Below are positions 17,004-25,263 of a stretch of DNA of 64,000 nt, piece after piece (position 1 is the first letter of the stretch; each line of letters begins with the position of its first letter). The translations under genes were made by a program, and so were the position numbers. Location: NCBI GenBank assembly GCA_018266375.1, contig JAFEAO010000008.1, positions 117,427-181,426 of the forward strand, in the 5' to 3' direction. The stretch comes from Bdellovibrionales bacterium (GTDB lineage: Bacteria; Bdellovibrionota; UBA1018; CAIMNF01). Below the pieces are notes generated by a model. That model had not been told where the DNA came from. It searched no databases and saw nothing but the letters and a program-made list of their open reading frames with translations.

Positions 17004-17507
17004 TTACTTCTCGAGCTTTTCGATCTGCTCTTTAGAGAGAATCATCTTTGTTTCTTCGGTGTCGTCCTCGCCGTTCTTTTCTTTAGTGTGGAACTCGCCT
17101 TTACCGTTCAAGCCGTCGCGGATCCAATTTAAGAAAGCTTCCGGTTCGCGATAACCGTGACTACGAGAAAGAACGCGGCCGTTACGAACAAGGGTGATCC
17201 CCGGGAGAGAGTAAGTCACATGGTGAGCTTGTACCCAACCGCGAGCCCCGCCTTCAGTATCGTCGATGTGATAGATACGGAGTTGATCGCCGTATTGTTT
17301 TTCGGCAACCGGGAGGGACTCGGCTTCAAGCTTCTTACACCAACCGCACCATTCAGCACCGACGTCGACAATGATAATACGGTCTTTATCCGTGAGTTTC
17401 TCGTCGAGAGTTTTTTCAGTCACGAACGGATGCGGATCTTTTGCTTTTTCTTGTGCGAAAGACACTGTCGAAGTTACGGCGAACAAAAGTGCGATAATGA
17501 TTTTCAT
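17004..17507 (-). CDS. Secreted thioredoxin-fold protein, CGWC active site (tandem paralogue)
   Basis: A 167-residue protein with a signal peptide (MKIIIALLFAVTSTVSFA) and CGWC in VDVGAEWCGWCKKLEAE. It is highly similar to the adjacent CHWC protein along its whole length, so the pair arose by tandem duplication. A strong promoter (17540-17568) and SD GAGGAG four bases before the ATG make this the lead gene. Differences at the CxxC middle residue would change redox potential, which suggests divided roles (inference). Confidence 0.87.
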   Translation of the reverse strand: MKIIIALLFAVTSTVSFAQEKAKDPHPFVTEKTLDEKLTDKDRIIIVDVGAEWCGWCKKLEAESLPVAEKQYGDQLRIYHIDDTEGGARGWVQAHHVTYSLPGITLVRNGRVLSRSHGYREPEAFLNWIRDGLNGKGEFHTKEKNGEDDTEETKMILSKEQIEKLEK

Positions 17508-17539
17508 AAAGCTCCTCGTTAAGCGGAATATTTACACGG

Positions 17540-17568
17540 ATACTAGATAAATAATGTGCCGCTGTCAA
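17540..17568 (-). promoter_or_regulatory. Sigma70-type promoter of the thioredoxin pair
   Basis: On the minus strand TTGACA (17563-17568), a 17-base spacer, and TAGTAT (17540-17545). The start codon lies about 32 bases downstream of the -10. Confidence 0.7.
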
Positions 17569-17621
17569 ACAACTGAGTTTGTTGTCGGAGTTCAATTCAA
17601 TCAGTGATGAAGTTGATAATT

Positions 17622-19073
17622 TTAGTCGTGGCTAGGACGACCGAGAATCTGGTTATAGGCGTTGAACGCCGCGGTCTTGTAGGCTTCCGCTAGTGTCGGA
17701 TAGTTGAACACGCTGCGGATAAAATATTTTAAATCCCCGCCGAGCTGCATGACCGCTTGGCCGATGTGAATTAAATCGGCGGCGTTATCGCCGATAATAT
17801 GCACTCCCAGAATTTGCATTGTATCGCGATGAACGAGGAGTTTGAGCATCCCCCAGTCGTCGCCCACGATCTGACCGCGCGCGATCTCTTTGTAGCGGGA
17901 GCGGCCGACCACGAACGGGATCATCTTTTCGAGCAACTCTTCTTCACTCTTTCCGATCGTCGAGATCTCCGGAATGGTGTAGATGCCGTAAGGATAGACT
18001 TCGAAACCACTGAGCTGCTCGGTGATTTTAAAAGCGTCGCAAACCGCGATTCGGCCCTGCTCCATCGCAGTCGACGCCAGGGCGGGAAATCCGATGACGT
18101 CGCCGACTCCGTAAATCCACGGCGCCGTAGTTTGGTATCTCGGACCCACTTTAATTTGTCCGCGGGCATCGGCAACAATACCGACTTTATCGAGACCCAA
18201 ATCCTCGGTGTTCCCCTGGCGGCCCATCGCGACCAGACAATGTTCGGCTTCGAGCGTGGTGCCGCTGTTGAGAGTAATCTTGCCGCCGTTCGGAGTGACT
18301 TCCATCGATTGAGTTTCGGCCTCGAGGATGATGTCCATCCCGAGACTCATGAAGCGGTCCACCAAGTGGAATACGATTTCGCGATCGACTGACGACAGGA
18401 TTTCCTGACGTTTATCGATCAATGTGACGTGCGTGCCCGCCGCTTGGAATATACTCGCGTATTCGCAACCGATGATGCCCGCACCAAGAACGATCATCGT
18501 CTTAGGAGTTTTTTTAAGTTGAAGAATGGTGTCGCTATCCAACACGAACGGCAATTTACCGCGGGCGTATTGCGGTTTGATCGGACGCGCGCCGACCGCA
18601 ATGACCGCGAACTGCGCTTTCAAAATCGAAGCCGTATTGTCGGCGTGCACGACTTTCACTTCATGGTCGCCGCTAAAGCGTCCGGCTCCGCGAAACACCT
18701 GAACTTTGTTACGCTTTAATTGTTCGTCGACGATTTTAGACTCGTTGTCAATCACGCGTTCCTTACGGCGCATCAGGCGCGCCATATCCGGGAGTACGTC
18801 GGGATTGAACTCGCTCATTCCCGCGCCATGATCGATGCGGCCTAAGATGCCTTTTGAACCGAGCGACCACCGATACACCGACTCACGAAGTGATTTCGAA
18901 GGAAGCGTTCCGTAGTGAACGCACGCACCACCCATTTGCTCGCTCTTCTCGATGAGAGCGACTTTTTTTCCGGATTTGGCGGCTTGAACGGCGGCGCGCT
19001 GACCACCGGGGCCCGATCCAATCACGACGAGGTCGAAGTCATACTTCTCACCACCCGTGTGGATTTCGTTCAT
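17622..19073 (-). CDS. sthA: Soluble pyridine nucleotide transhydrogenase
   Basis: The 483-residue flavoprotein equilibrates NADPH and NADH. FAD-binding VVIGSGPGGQRAAVQAA lies near the N terminus and the NAD(P)-binding VLGAGIIGCEYASIF in the middle. The active-site region reads GGACVHYGTLPSKSL: the second redox Cys of lipoamide dehydrogenases is Thr here, as in SthA. The dimerisation domain (YTIPEISTIGKSEEE) closes the protein. Its ATG overlaps the stop of cpaF by four bases. Confidence 0.93.
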   Translation of the reverse strand: MNEIHTGGEKYDFDLVVIGSGPGGQRAAVQAAKSGKKVALIEKSEQMGGACVHYGTLPSKSLRESVYRWSLGSKGILGRIDHGAGMSEFNPDVLPDMARLMRRKERVIDNESKIVDEQLKRNKVQVFRGAGRFSGDHEVKVVHADNTASILKAQFAVIAVGARPIKPQYARGKLPFVLDSDTILQLKKTPKTMIVLGAGIIGCEYASIFQAAGTHVTLIDKRQEILSSVDREIVFHLVDRFMSLGMDIILEAETQSMEVTPNGGKITLNSGTTLEAEHCLVAMGRQGNTEDLGLDKVGIVADARGQIKVGPRYQTTAPWIYGVGDVIGFPALASTAMEQGRIAVCDAFKITEQLSGFEVYPYGIYTIPEISTIGKSEEELLEKMIPFVVGRSRYKEIARGQIVGDDWGMLKLLVHRDTMQILGVHIIGDNAADLIHIGQAVMQLGGDLKYFIRSVFNYPTLAEAYKTAAFNAYNQILGRPSHD

Positions 19074-20197
19074 GCCGCTTCCTTAGGCTTGCTGAATTTT
19101 TCTTTCCCGAATGGAAGACGGTTGATCTCGATCTCGTTCATGAAGCTCGGAAGATACCCCGTCGGAACGAGTTCGCCGACGATTTTGCCGTCGGCCGTAC
19201 GGCCTTTTTGAATAAATTCGTAAATGTCGCGCGCGACATATTTACCCGCGTCGTCGATCTCCGGATTGACTTCGGTAATGTTCGTCACGCGGCGTGAACC
19301 GTCGGACATGCGTTTGATTTGCACCACGATGTGAATCGCTGACGCGATCTGACGACGAATCGCTGCCGGCGGGACGTTCGAGTCGCCCATCATCGCGAGG
19401 GTTTCGAGGCGTACGAGCGCGTCGTAAGGCGTGTTGGCGTGAGCCGTGCCCATCGAGCCGCCGTGACCGGTGTTCATCGCGGTGATCAAGTCGAGCGCTT
19501 CGGCGCCGCGGACTTCCCCCACCACGATCCTGTCAGGACGCAGACGCAAAGCCGCGCGGATGAGATCGCGGATGGTCACCGCGCCGACTCCATTTTCGTC
19601 GCCGTGTTTGGTTTCAAAGAACACGACGTGGTCGGTGTTGATTTTTAATTCCGATGAGTCCTCGATCACGAGGACTCGTTGATTTTGCGGAATGCGCGAG
19701 CCCAGAACGTTCAGGAGCGTCGTCTTACCGCTACCGGTACCGCCCGAAATGATCATGTTTTTAGCGAGGAAAATGCAAACATCCAAGAATCTTGCCGCAT
19801 CTTTGGTAATCGACGCGCGGTTGATCAAATCCACGAAAGTCGGATTGCCTTTCGAGAACTTTCGAATCGACATCGTCGTACCTTTGCGAGCACACGGAGG
19901 CAGAACCGCACATACGCGGCTACCGTCGGGCAACCGTGCGTCGAGCACCGGATTATCTTCGTCGATCCGGCGGCCCACAAACTGAGCGATGTTGCGAACG
20001 GCGGCAATCAGCGACTGTTCGTCGCGAAAACTCGCTTGCGTTTTTTCGATCAAGCCCCGGCGTTCGACGAAGATCTCGGCCGGGCCGTTGATCATGACTT
20101 CCGAAATGGTGTCATCCGCCAAAAACGACGCGATCGGGGCTAGAAAAGTCCCGACCGAATCTTCGAAAACACTGTTGCTGGAGCTCATTGATGACAT
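19070..20197 (-). CDS. cpaF: CpaF/TadA-type secretion ATPase, stand-alone
   Basis: A 375-residue type II/IV secretion ATPase. The N-terminal domain has SEVMINGPAEIFVERRG. Walker A is SGGTGSGKTTLLN, the Asp box VLVIEDSSELKI, and the His/Walker B region RIVVGEVRGAEALDL with GSMGTAHAN. CpaF powers Tad pili, but no pilin, prepilin peptidase, TadB/C or secretin gene is nearby. It would therefore work with components encoded elsewhere or have been recruited for another motor. AGGA lies upstream of the ATG. It sits between the cupredoxin-like gene and sthA in one operon. Confidence 0.92.
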   Translation of the reverse strand: MSSMSSSNSVFEDSVGTFLAPIASFLADDTISEVMINGPAEIFVERRGLIEKTQASFRDEQSLIAAVRNIAQFVGRRIDEDNPVLDARLPDGSRVCAVLPPCARKGTTMSIRKFSKGNPTFVDLINRASITKDAARFLDVCIFLAKNMIISGGTGSGKTTLLNVLGSRIPQNQRVLVIEDSSELKINTDHVVFFETKHGDENGVGAVTIRDLIRAALRLRPDRIVVGEVRGAEALDLITAMNTGHGGSMGTAHANTPYDALVRLETLAMMGDSNVPPAAIRRQIASAIHIVVQIKRMSDGSRRVTNITEVNPEIDDAGKYVARDIYEFIQKGRTADGKIVGELVPTGYLPSFMNEIEINRLPFGKEKFSKPKEAA

Positions 20198-20218
20198 AAA
20201 TTCCTGCCGTCTTCCGTC

Positions 20219-20908
20219 TTATTCCCCGTCGCCCTGAGATACCTGTGCCGATGCCGGCATACGCGTGCCGAGATCGATTTCTTTTACCACTACCGAACCC
20301 CTGGCGCCGTTCATCGGACAAGTAAACGTATAGGTGCCCGGAGTTTCAGGCGTGAAGCTGATCTCTTCGATACGCTGACTGCGAATCTGGCGGCGGACGC
20401 CGAAGCTGTCCATAATAAAGCAGCCCGACTTCGCCGATGCGCCGGTCACGAACATGCGGACCGGAATCCCTTGGGTCACGAACACGGTCGAAGGGAAGAA
20501 CCCTTGATCATTCGCGATCACCGCGGTCTCTTGGTAAGCTTTGTTTTTCTTCGCTTCGCGAATCATCGCCGAGGCTGGGAGCGCTTCGTCCGAATGAACT
20601 TGCGGTTGCTGCTCCGGAAGGGCAGCGGGTCCGCGCTGAGAAGCGGGCGCACGGTTTGACTCGTGGGCGAAACTCGATTCCGCGATCGGGGTCACTTTGG
20701 TTACACGCTTGTATTCAGCCTGATTATGGTTGCGAACGGATTGCCCCCAACGCGAAGTTGCATCAGCGTTCTCGTTTTCTTCTGTCTCGCTGCGGAGCAT
20801 GTCGCGGGCATCGTCTTGGAACGAGTTTCCTTGCAACGCATACGCGAGCGGCTTCGCGACGTTAATCGCGCTTAAGAAAGTCAGAATCAATATCCATATT
20901 TTCATCAT
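20219..20908 (-). CDS. Exported cupredoxin-like protein
   Basis: A 229-residue protein with a signal peptide (MMKIWILILTFLSAINVAKPLA). A long charged, low-complexity linker (about 30-130) leads to a C-terminal cupredoxin_1-type domain (about 135-215): FFPSTVFVTQGIPVRMFVTG, SGCFIMDSFGV and PGTYTFTCPMNGARGSVVV. The domain has Cys and Met but no His, so a classical type 1 copper site is unlikely. Electron transfer or metal binding is therefore uncertain. It lies 21 bases before cpaF on the same strand. Confidence 0.75.
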   Translation of the reverse strand: MMKIWILILTFLSAINVAKPLAYALQGNSFQDDARDMLRSETEENENADATSRWGQSVRNHNQAEYKRVTKVTPIAESSFAHESNRAPASQRGPAALPEQQPQVHSDEALPASAMIREAKKNKAYQETAVIANDQGFFPSTVFVTQGIPVRMFVTGASAKSGCFIMDSFGVRRQIRSQRIEEISFTPETPGTYTFTCPMNGARGSVVVKEIDLGTRMPASAQVSQGDGE

Positions 20909-21032
20909 ACGATCCTCGTATTCGGTTAATTAACCGTGGTGGGAAGACGCACTCTTCCCTACTAACCGTGTCGGTAAATACCCAGTGGAAGTTGAGAGAA
21001 AGGTGTCTGACATCTTTTTGATGCTTAGGGCG

Positions 21033-21896
21033 TCAACGTCCCAACGCTGCGTCTTGTTCCATGTTTTTACGGATATTAAGCGCACGCCGGCGGGCTCCTT
21101 GACAGTAGCTGAACTCTTGGGGGTTACCCCCAAGGCCCCGGATGAGTAAATCCAACTCTGGAACAGGCAACCCGCAACGAGCCAGCAGTTGGGCCGCCAC
21201 AGCATCCACCTCATCGTGATAAACTTCGCCCTCCGTGCTCAATCCGTCTTTACCGTTCTTATTTTTGATATCCTTGTATATTTCAATTCCAGCCCGATTA
21301 CCGCCGGCAGACCGATGATCCGCAGCGTCTCTCGCATAAGTGTCGACAATGAAATGCCCGTACTCGTGCGCAATCACGAACCCGATGAGCGAATCGAGTT
21401 TTTTACGAGACAAACCGAACTTCCTGTAGATCTTATAAATAGTCTTGCCGAAGAGGATGCGGTTACGGTAAGAGTCCGAGAAAGCGTTAGGACCGCTTCT
21501 TGAATCGTCTCCCATCATCACCTGAATATCCGAGCCTTTAAGTGGGCCGCATTTCATCAGACGCTCCACCGCGGTCTGGATCTCCGGCTCAACTTTCCTG
21601 TCCGGAAGCGCGATCATCTCTTTTTTAGAGTCGACGAGTTCATCGTACGTTTCAGCGGTAATCAAATGGCCTTTTTTGGCCACAGCATAATGACTAATTT
21701 CTTCCACGAGCTTTTCAGGGGGGTAAACGGCAAAACGCTCGCGATCGCACGGGTCGCTTAACGTATAGGGACAATCACGGCCATCCTCAACAAAACGATC
21801 TAAGACCTGCTCAGGAGTCCTCGCATCTTGATGATAAACGCCCGCCCATCCCGACTTCGGCGACAAAAACAAAAAGAGCACAAGCATCAATTGCAT
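21033..21896 (-). CDS. Exported zincin-type metallopeptidase-like protein
   Basis: A 287-residue protein with a signal peptide (MQLMLVLFLFLSPKSGWA). FVIAHEYGHFIVDTYARD holds an HExxH zinc-binding motif, and EVYHDEVDAVAAQLL downstream offers the third acidic ligand, as in minigluzincins. Several Cys suggest disulphides in the periplasm. The start overlaps the end of the upstream lipoprotein gene by ten bases, so the two are translationally coupled and probably act together. Confidence 0.7.
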   Translation of the reverse strand: MQLMLVLFLFLSPKSGWAGVYHQDARTPEQVLDRFVEDGRDCPYTLSDPCDRERFAVYPPEKLVEEISHYAVAKKGHLITAETYDELVDSKKEMIALPDRKVEPEIQTAVERLMKCGPLKGSDIQVMMGDDSRSGPNAFSDSYRNRILFGKTIYKIYRKFGLSRKKLDSLIGFVIAHEYGHFIVDTYARDAADHRSAGGNRAGIEIYKDIKNKNGKDGLSTEGEVYHDEVDAVAAQLLARCGLPVPELDLLIRGLGGNPQEFSYCQGARRRALNIRKNMEQDAALGR

Positions 21897-22240
21897 TTTT
21901 TCAATGCCTCGTGCAATTCATCTTCAAAATTCAGCGGCTTGACCTCTTTGGTCCGCTCGACCAAAAGCTTTCCGACCACACCTACGGGTTCGCGAGTACG
22001 GGCGACGTAAATCTCGTACTTCCCCGCTTCGGGGCCGATCGTCGCGTAACAGTTTTTAAAATCTATCGCAGCTTTGCGATACTCCCCATAATCGATTTTT
22101 GTCCGTTCTGCGCGGCGAATGAGCTCTTTCGTTCCCGCAACGACCTCGTCATGAGACAGGCTAGCGGGCATGCGCCCGATCGGAACGTTTCGGGTACACG
22201 CGACGATGACGAACACGACAACGAAGAGAATCTTGCGCAT
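21887..22240 (-). CDS. Small lipoprotein coupled to the metallopeptidase
   Basis: A 117-residue protein with a lipoprotein signal (MRKILFVVVFVIVACT; lipobox Cys15). The mature part is helical and charged with two further Cys. No family is recognised. Its end overlaps the metallopeptidase start by ten bases, and a lipidated partner or inhibitor of that enzyme is a reasonable guess only. Confidence 0.65.
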   Translation of the reverse strand: MRKILFVVVFVIVACTRNVPIGRMPASLSHDEVVAGTKELIRRAERTKIDYGEYRKAAIDFKNCYATIGPEAGKYEIYVARTREPVGVVGKLLVERTKEVKPLNFEDELHEALKKCN

Positions 22241-22481
22241 TCTCGCTTATCGGCGACGAAACAATTTTGCTGCTGCGAAAGTTTTTTGACAATTGATAAT
22301 GTCGTCATAAAACCGTCGTCGAAACGGTGGTCGCTTTTTGAAACAATTTCTCGCGCGAAGCAATTCGCCCAACTAAACTGCTTTCGTTGATTGACCCATA
22401 AAAGATTGATATTTATTAAATATTTAAAAATCAACAGGACGAACAAAGTTGGCACACTGCTCGCAATTCCACTTCTTTAGT

Positions 22482-22802
22482 ATGTTGAAGCAGCAGCAAG
22501 AGAACGTCATCGATTTAGTGGCAGAGCGAACAAAAAGAGAGGGGACAGGAAACGACCCTCAATACCAATCAAAGATCAACCGAATGAATAAAATCGAACT
22601 TTTGGAAGAAATGGTTCAATTTCAGGAGGAAAGATCTACGACGGGTAAACTTACGGCGACCATGATGGTCCGCGGGCGCATTTTATTCCGTGCGCTGGAG
22701 TCTCACGCCGAGACCGAAGAACTCCGTTTACTCGCGAGTTCTTACAGACGGCATCTGGAACACGAGCTTGAAATGGCTCGTCGACCGTCGCAAAACCAGT
22801 AG
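22482..22802 (+). CDS. Small cytoplasmic helical protein of unknown function
   Basis: About 106 residues from ATG 22482; an in-frame TTG at 22449 has AGGA nine bases upstream and could be the true start. The product is charged and helical (KIELLEEMVQFQEERSTTGK, RRHLEHELEMARR) with no signal peptide or membrane segment. A two-helix, possibly DNA- or protein-binding, fold is likely. No family is recognised. It is flanked by minus-strand genes and has its own ~200-base upstream region. Confidence 0.6.
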   Translation: MLKQQQENVIDLVAERTKREGTGNDPQYQSKINRMNKIELLEEMVQFQEERSTTGKLTATMMVRGRILFRALESHAETEELRLLASSYRRHLEHELEMARRPSQNQ

Positions 22803-22893
22803 TACGTGACGCAGAAATTTGAATAATTTGAATCGAGGCCCACAGCCTGGGGAAGTTTTTGTTTTCCTCGCGTCGACCTCAATGGCGCCGAGC

Positions 22894-24240
22894 TTACAGC
22901 AAGTTACTTGCGAGTTCGGAGAGCTTAGAACGCTCGCCTTTGAGGAACGTGACGTGAGCCGAAATCGATTGATCCTTGAATCGATCGACGAGGTACACGA
23001 GCCCGTTGTTGGCCGAGTCAACGTACGGGTTATCGATCTGGAACGAGTCGCCGGTGAGCACGATCTTCGTGTCGTCGCCCGCGCGCGTGATGATGGTCTT
23101 GATCTCGTGCGGAGTTAAGTTTTGGCTCTCGTCGACGATCAAATACTGCTGCGGGATCGTGCGACCGCGGATGTAAGTCAGCGGCTCGATCTGGAGCATC
23201 CCTTGGTTCATCAATTCTTGAGCACCCTTGCCTGCCCCACGACGCGACTTCGCGGTCGTACCAAAGAGAAAGTCAATGTTATCGTAAATCGGTTGCATCC
23301 AAGGATTTAACTTCTCCTCGACGGTACCCGGCAAGAAGCCAATGTCTTTACCGAGCGGGAACACCGGACGAGATACGAGCAAGCGGTGATACACGCCTTC
23401 GTCGACGGTTTTTGCGAGACCCGCAGCGATTGCAAACAATGTTTTACCGGTACCGGCTTTACCTAACAGTGACACGAGCTTCACTTCGTCATTGAGGAGC
23501 GCATCCACCGCGAACGCTTGCTCGGCGTTCTTCGGGAAAATTCCCCACAAGCCCTCCGGCGGCTTCACGAGCGGAACGATCGAGTCGAGTTCTTTCGAGT
23601 AACGGCCCATCGCCGTGTGAGTCGGGTTCGCGTAATCTTTCAAGATCACGTACTGGTTCGGATAAAGAGGCTTCACCGCTTCTTTATCGTGTTCGAAAAT
23701 TTTGTCGGAGTATGGAAGACGTTTGTTCGCGTAGAACTCGTCCACCATCGATGGATCGACCTTGATGGTCGACGAACCGGTGTAGAGCGATTCCGGCTCA
23801 ACGTTCGACTGTTCGTAGTCTTCAGCGGTGACGCCGAGCGCGTCGGCCTTGATACGCAAGTTTGCATCTTTGGTGAGGAACACGATCGGACGGCGCGGTT
23901 GCTCTTTTTTGAGCATGAGTGCGAGGCCGAGCATCTTGTTGTCGGCCTTGTCCATGCCGAGCTCGGACGGAAGCGGAGTATCACCGCCGCCGAGTTCAAC
24001 CGAGAGAATCGCTCCATTCGGAAGTTTTACGCCCTTTGCGAGTTCGCCATCCTTGCGCATGTCATCGATCAATCGCGTGAAGTGACGTGCGTGGCGGCCG
24101 TTCTCGCTCATTTCGCGTTTGAAACGGTCGACTTCCTCGATCGCGACGATCGGGATAATGATGTCGTTGGCTCCAAGTTTGAAGATGGCAAGTGGATCGA
24201 AGAGAAGGACGTTCGTGTCGAGGATGAAGGCTTTTTTCAA
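22894..24240 (-). CDS. phoH2: PIN-PhoH protein (PhoH2-type RNA helicase/ribonuclease)
   Basis: The 448-residue protein fuses an N-terminal PIN nuclease domain (about 1-130; acidic residues in ILDTNVLLFDP, IVAIEEVDRFK, LTKDANLRIKA) to a C-terminal PhoH ATPase (about 225-448; Walker A LLGKAGTGKTLFA, Walker B YLIVDESQNLTPHE). This is the PhoH2 arrangement, which unwinds and cleaves RNA. The start codon is TTG at 24240, supported by AGGAG seven bases upstream. It is encoded singly. Confidence 0.92.
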   Translation of the reverse strand: MKKAFILDTNVLLFDPLAIFKLGANDIIIPIVAIEEVDRFKREMSENGRHARHFTRLIDDMRKDGELAKGVKLPNGAILSVELGGGDTPLPSELGMDKADNKMLGLALMLKKEQPRRPIVFLTKDANLRIKADALGVTAEDYEQSNVEPESLYTGSSTIKVDPSMVDEFYANKRLPYSDKIFEHDKEAVKPLYPNQYVILKDYANPTHTAMGRYSKELDSIVPLVKPPEGLWGIFPKNAEQAFAVDALLNDEVKLVSLLGKAGTGKTLFAIAAGLAKTVDEGVYHRLLVSRPVFPLGKDIGFLPGTVEEKLNPWMQPIYDNIDFLFGTTAKSRRGAGKGAQELMNQGMLQIEPLTYIRGRTIPQQYLIVDESQNLTPHEIKTIITRAGDDTKIVLTGDSFQIDNPYVDSANNGLVYLVDRFKDQSISAHVTFLKGERSKLSELASNLL

Positions 24241-24451
24241 AGTTGTCTCCTAGGTGCGAGCCCGCGCCTCATGCGTGAGCGGAAACTACACTTTAAGTAT
24301 TGCCGGAGCCCGATGGTCAGTCAAAAGATTTACTAAAAAAGGTCACCCCGTACTTTTTGTTGAGACTCGCGTCATTTTAGCAGCCGCGTCGTATAAACCT
24401 TGCGTAGTGGCCTCGAATGTTTTTAAAACAGAGAGTTCGCGTTGCGCAAAA

Positions 24452-25120
24452 TTACTTCTTCGCTACAAGATCCAAATTGACTTCGAATTTGTCGTCGATG
24501 AGCTTGTCGCCCAATACTTTTGGATCGAAGAATTTTTTCGAGTTGTATTTCAAACCGAATTGGGTGCGGTCGATTTGAATTTTACCCTTCACACCGAAAC
24601 CCGTGTCGCTCGGAGTATAGAATAATTTCGCTTCGTACCGCTTAGTGATGCCACGGATCGTGAGCATACCTTTAGCGATCGCGTTTGGCTCGCCCGGAGT
24701 GATGTTGTGAACTTCGCGGAACGAATCGATTTTGAAAGTCGCAGTCGGGAATTTCTCGACGTCGAAAAAGTCCGGGCTCTTCAAGTGAGTGACTAATTTT
24801 TTGTTGTATTCGGCATCAGTGAGGTCCTCGTCCGCGATGGTGTTGAGATCAACCACGACTTCGCCCTTAGAGACGACGCCATTCTTCACTTCGAAAGAAC
24901 CCTCTTTAGCCGCGACGGTTCCGTGGTGCGAACCCGCAACTTTTTTGCCAACCCAACTGATTTTGCTGGCGCCGGTGTCGAGCTTCACGGTTTCGGTTTT
25001 CGCGTCGATTTTTTTTGCGGCTACTGGTTTTTCATCGGAAGCTGCTTTCGGCTTTTCGGACGCGCCGTAAGACGTAGCAACCATCAATAGACTCGCTGCA
25101 ATAATTGAAAACTTAGTCAC
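24452..25120 (-). CDS. YceI-family periplasmic lipid-binding-like protein
   Basis: A 222-residue protein starting with GTG and a signal peptide (MTKFSIIAASLLMVATSYGA). A Lys/Ala-rich spacer leads to the YceI lipocalin-like barrel: ISWVGKKVAGSHHGTV, DLTDAEYNKKLVTHLKSPDF and FPTATFKI. YceI proteins bind isoprenoids in the periplasm; the ligand here is unknown. A strong promoter (25160-25189) lies upstream and AAGGA precedes the GTG. Confidence 0.9.
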   Translation of the reverse strand: MTKFSIIAASLLMVATSYGASEKPKAASDEKPVAAKKIDAKTETVKLDTGASKISWVGKKVAGSHHGTVAAKEGSFEVKNGVVSKGEVVVDLNTIADEDLTDAEYNKKLVTHLKSPDFFDVEKFPTATFKIDSFREVHNITPGEPNAIAKGMLTIRGITKRYEAKLFYTPSDTGFGVKGKIQIDRTQFGLKYNSKKFFDPKVLGDKLIDDKFEVNLDLVAKK

Positions 25121-25159
25121 GATGTAGAGGTCCTTTCATATTGTTATCTTGATAGGCAC

Positions 25160-25189
25160 ATTATATGCAGACTTTTTGAGACGTGACAA
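25160..25189 (-). promoter_or_regulatory. Sigma70-type promoter of the YceI gene
   Basis: On the minus strand TTGTCA (25184-25189), an 18-base spacer, and a consensus TATAAT (25160-25165), 39 bases before the GTG start. Confidence 0.7.
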
Positions 25190-25263
25190 CACCTAATTCA
25201 ACCCACTTTCTATATGTATTCCTCGGTTGTATTCCCAGGTGCAATCGCCGATGATGAATATCG

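Noticed and set aside
19070..20197. A complete Tad pilus locus
   Set aside because: Only the CpaF ATPase is present; neighbours are sthA and a cupredoxin-like protein.
25190..25263. A glmS ribozyme or riboswitch before glmS
   Set aside because: Only about 70 bases lie free between the divergent promoter and the start, and no conserved core is visible.
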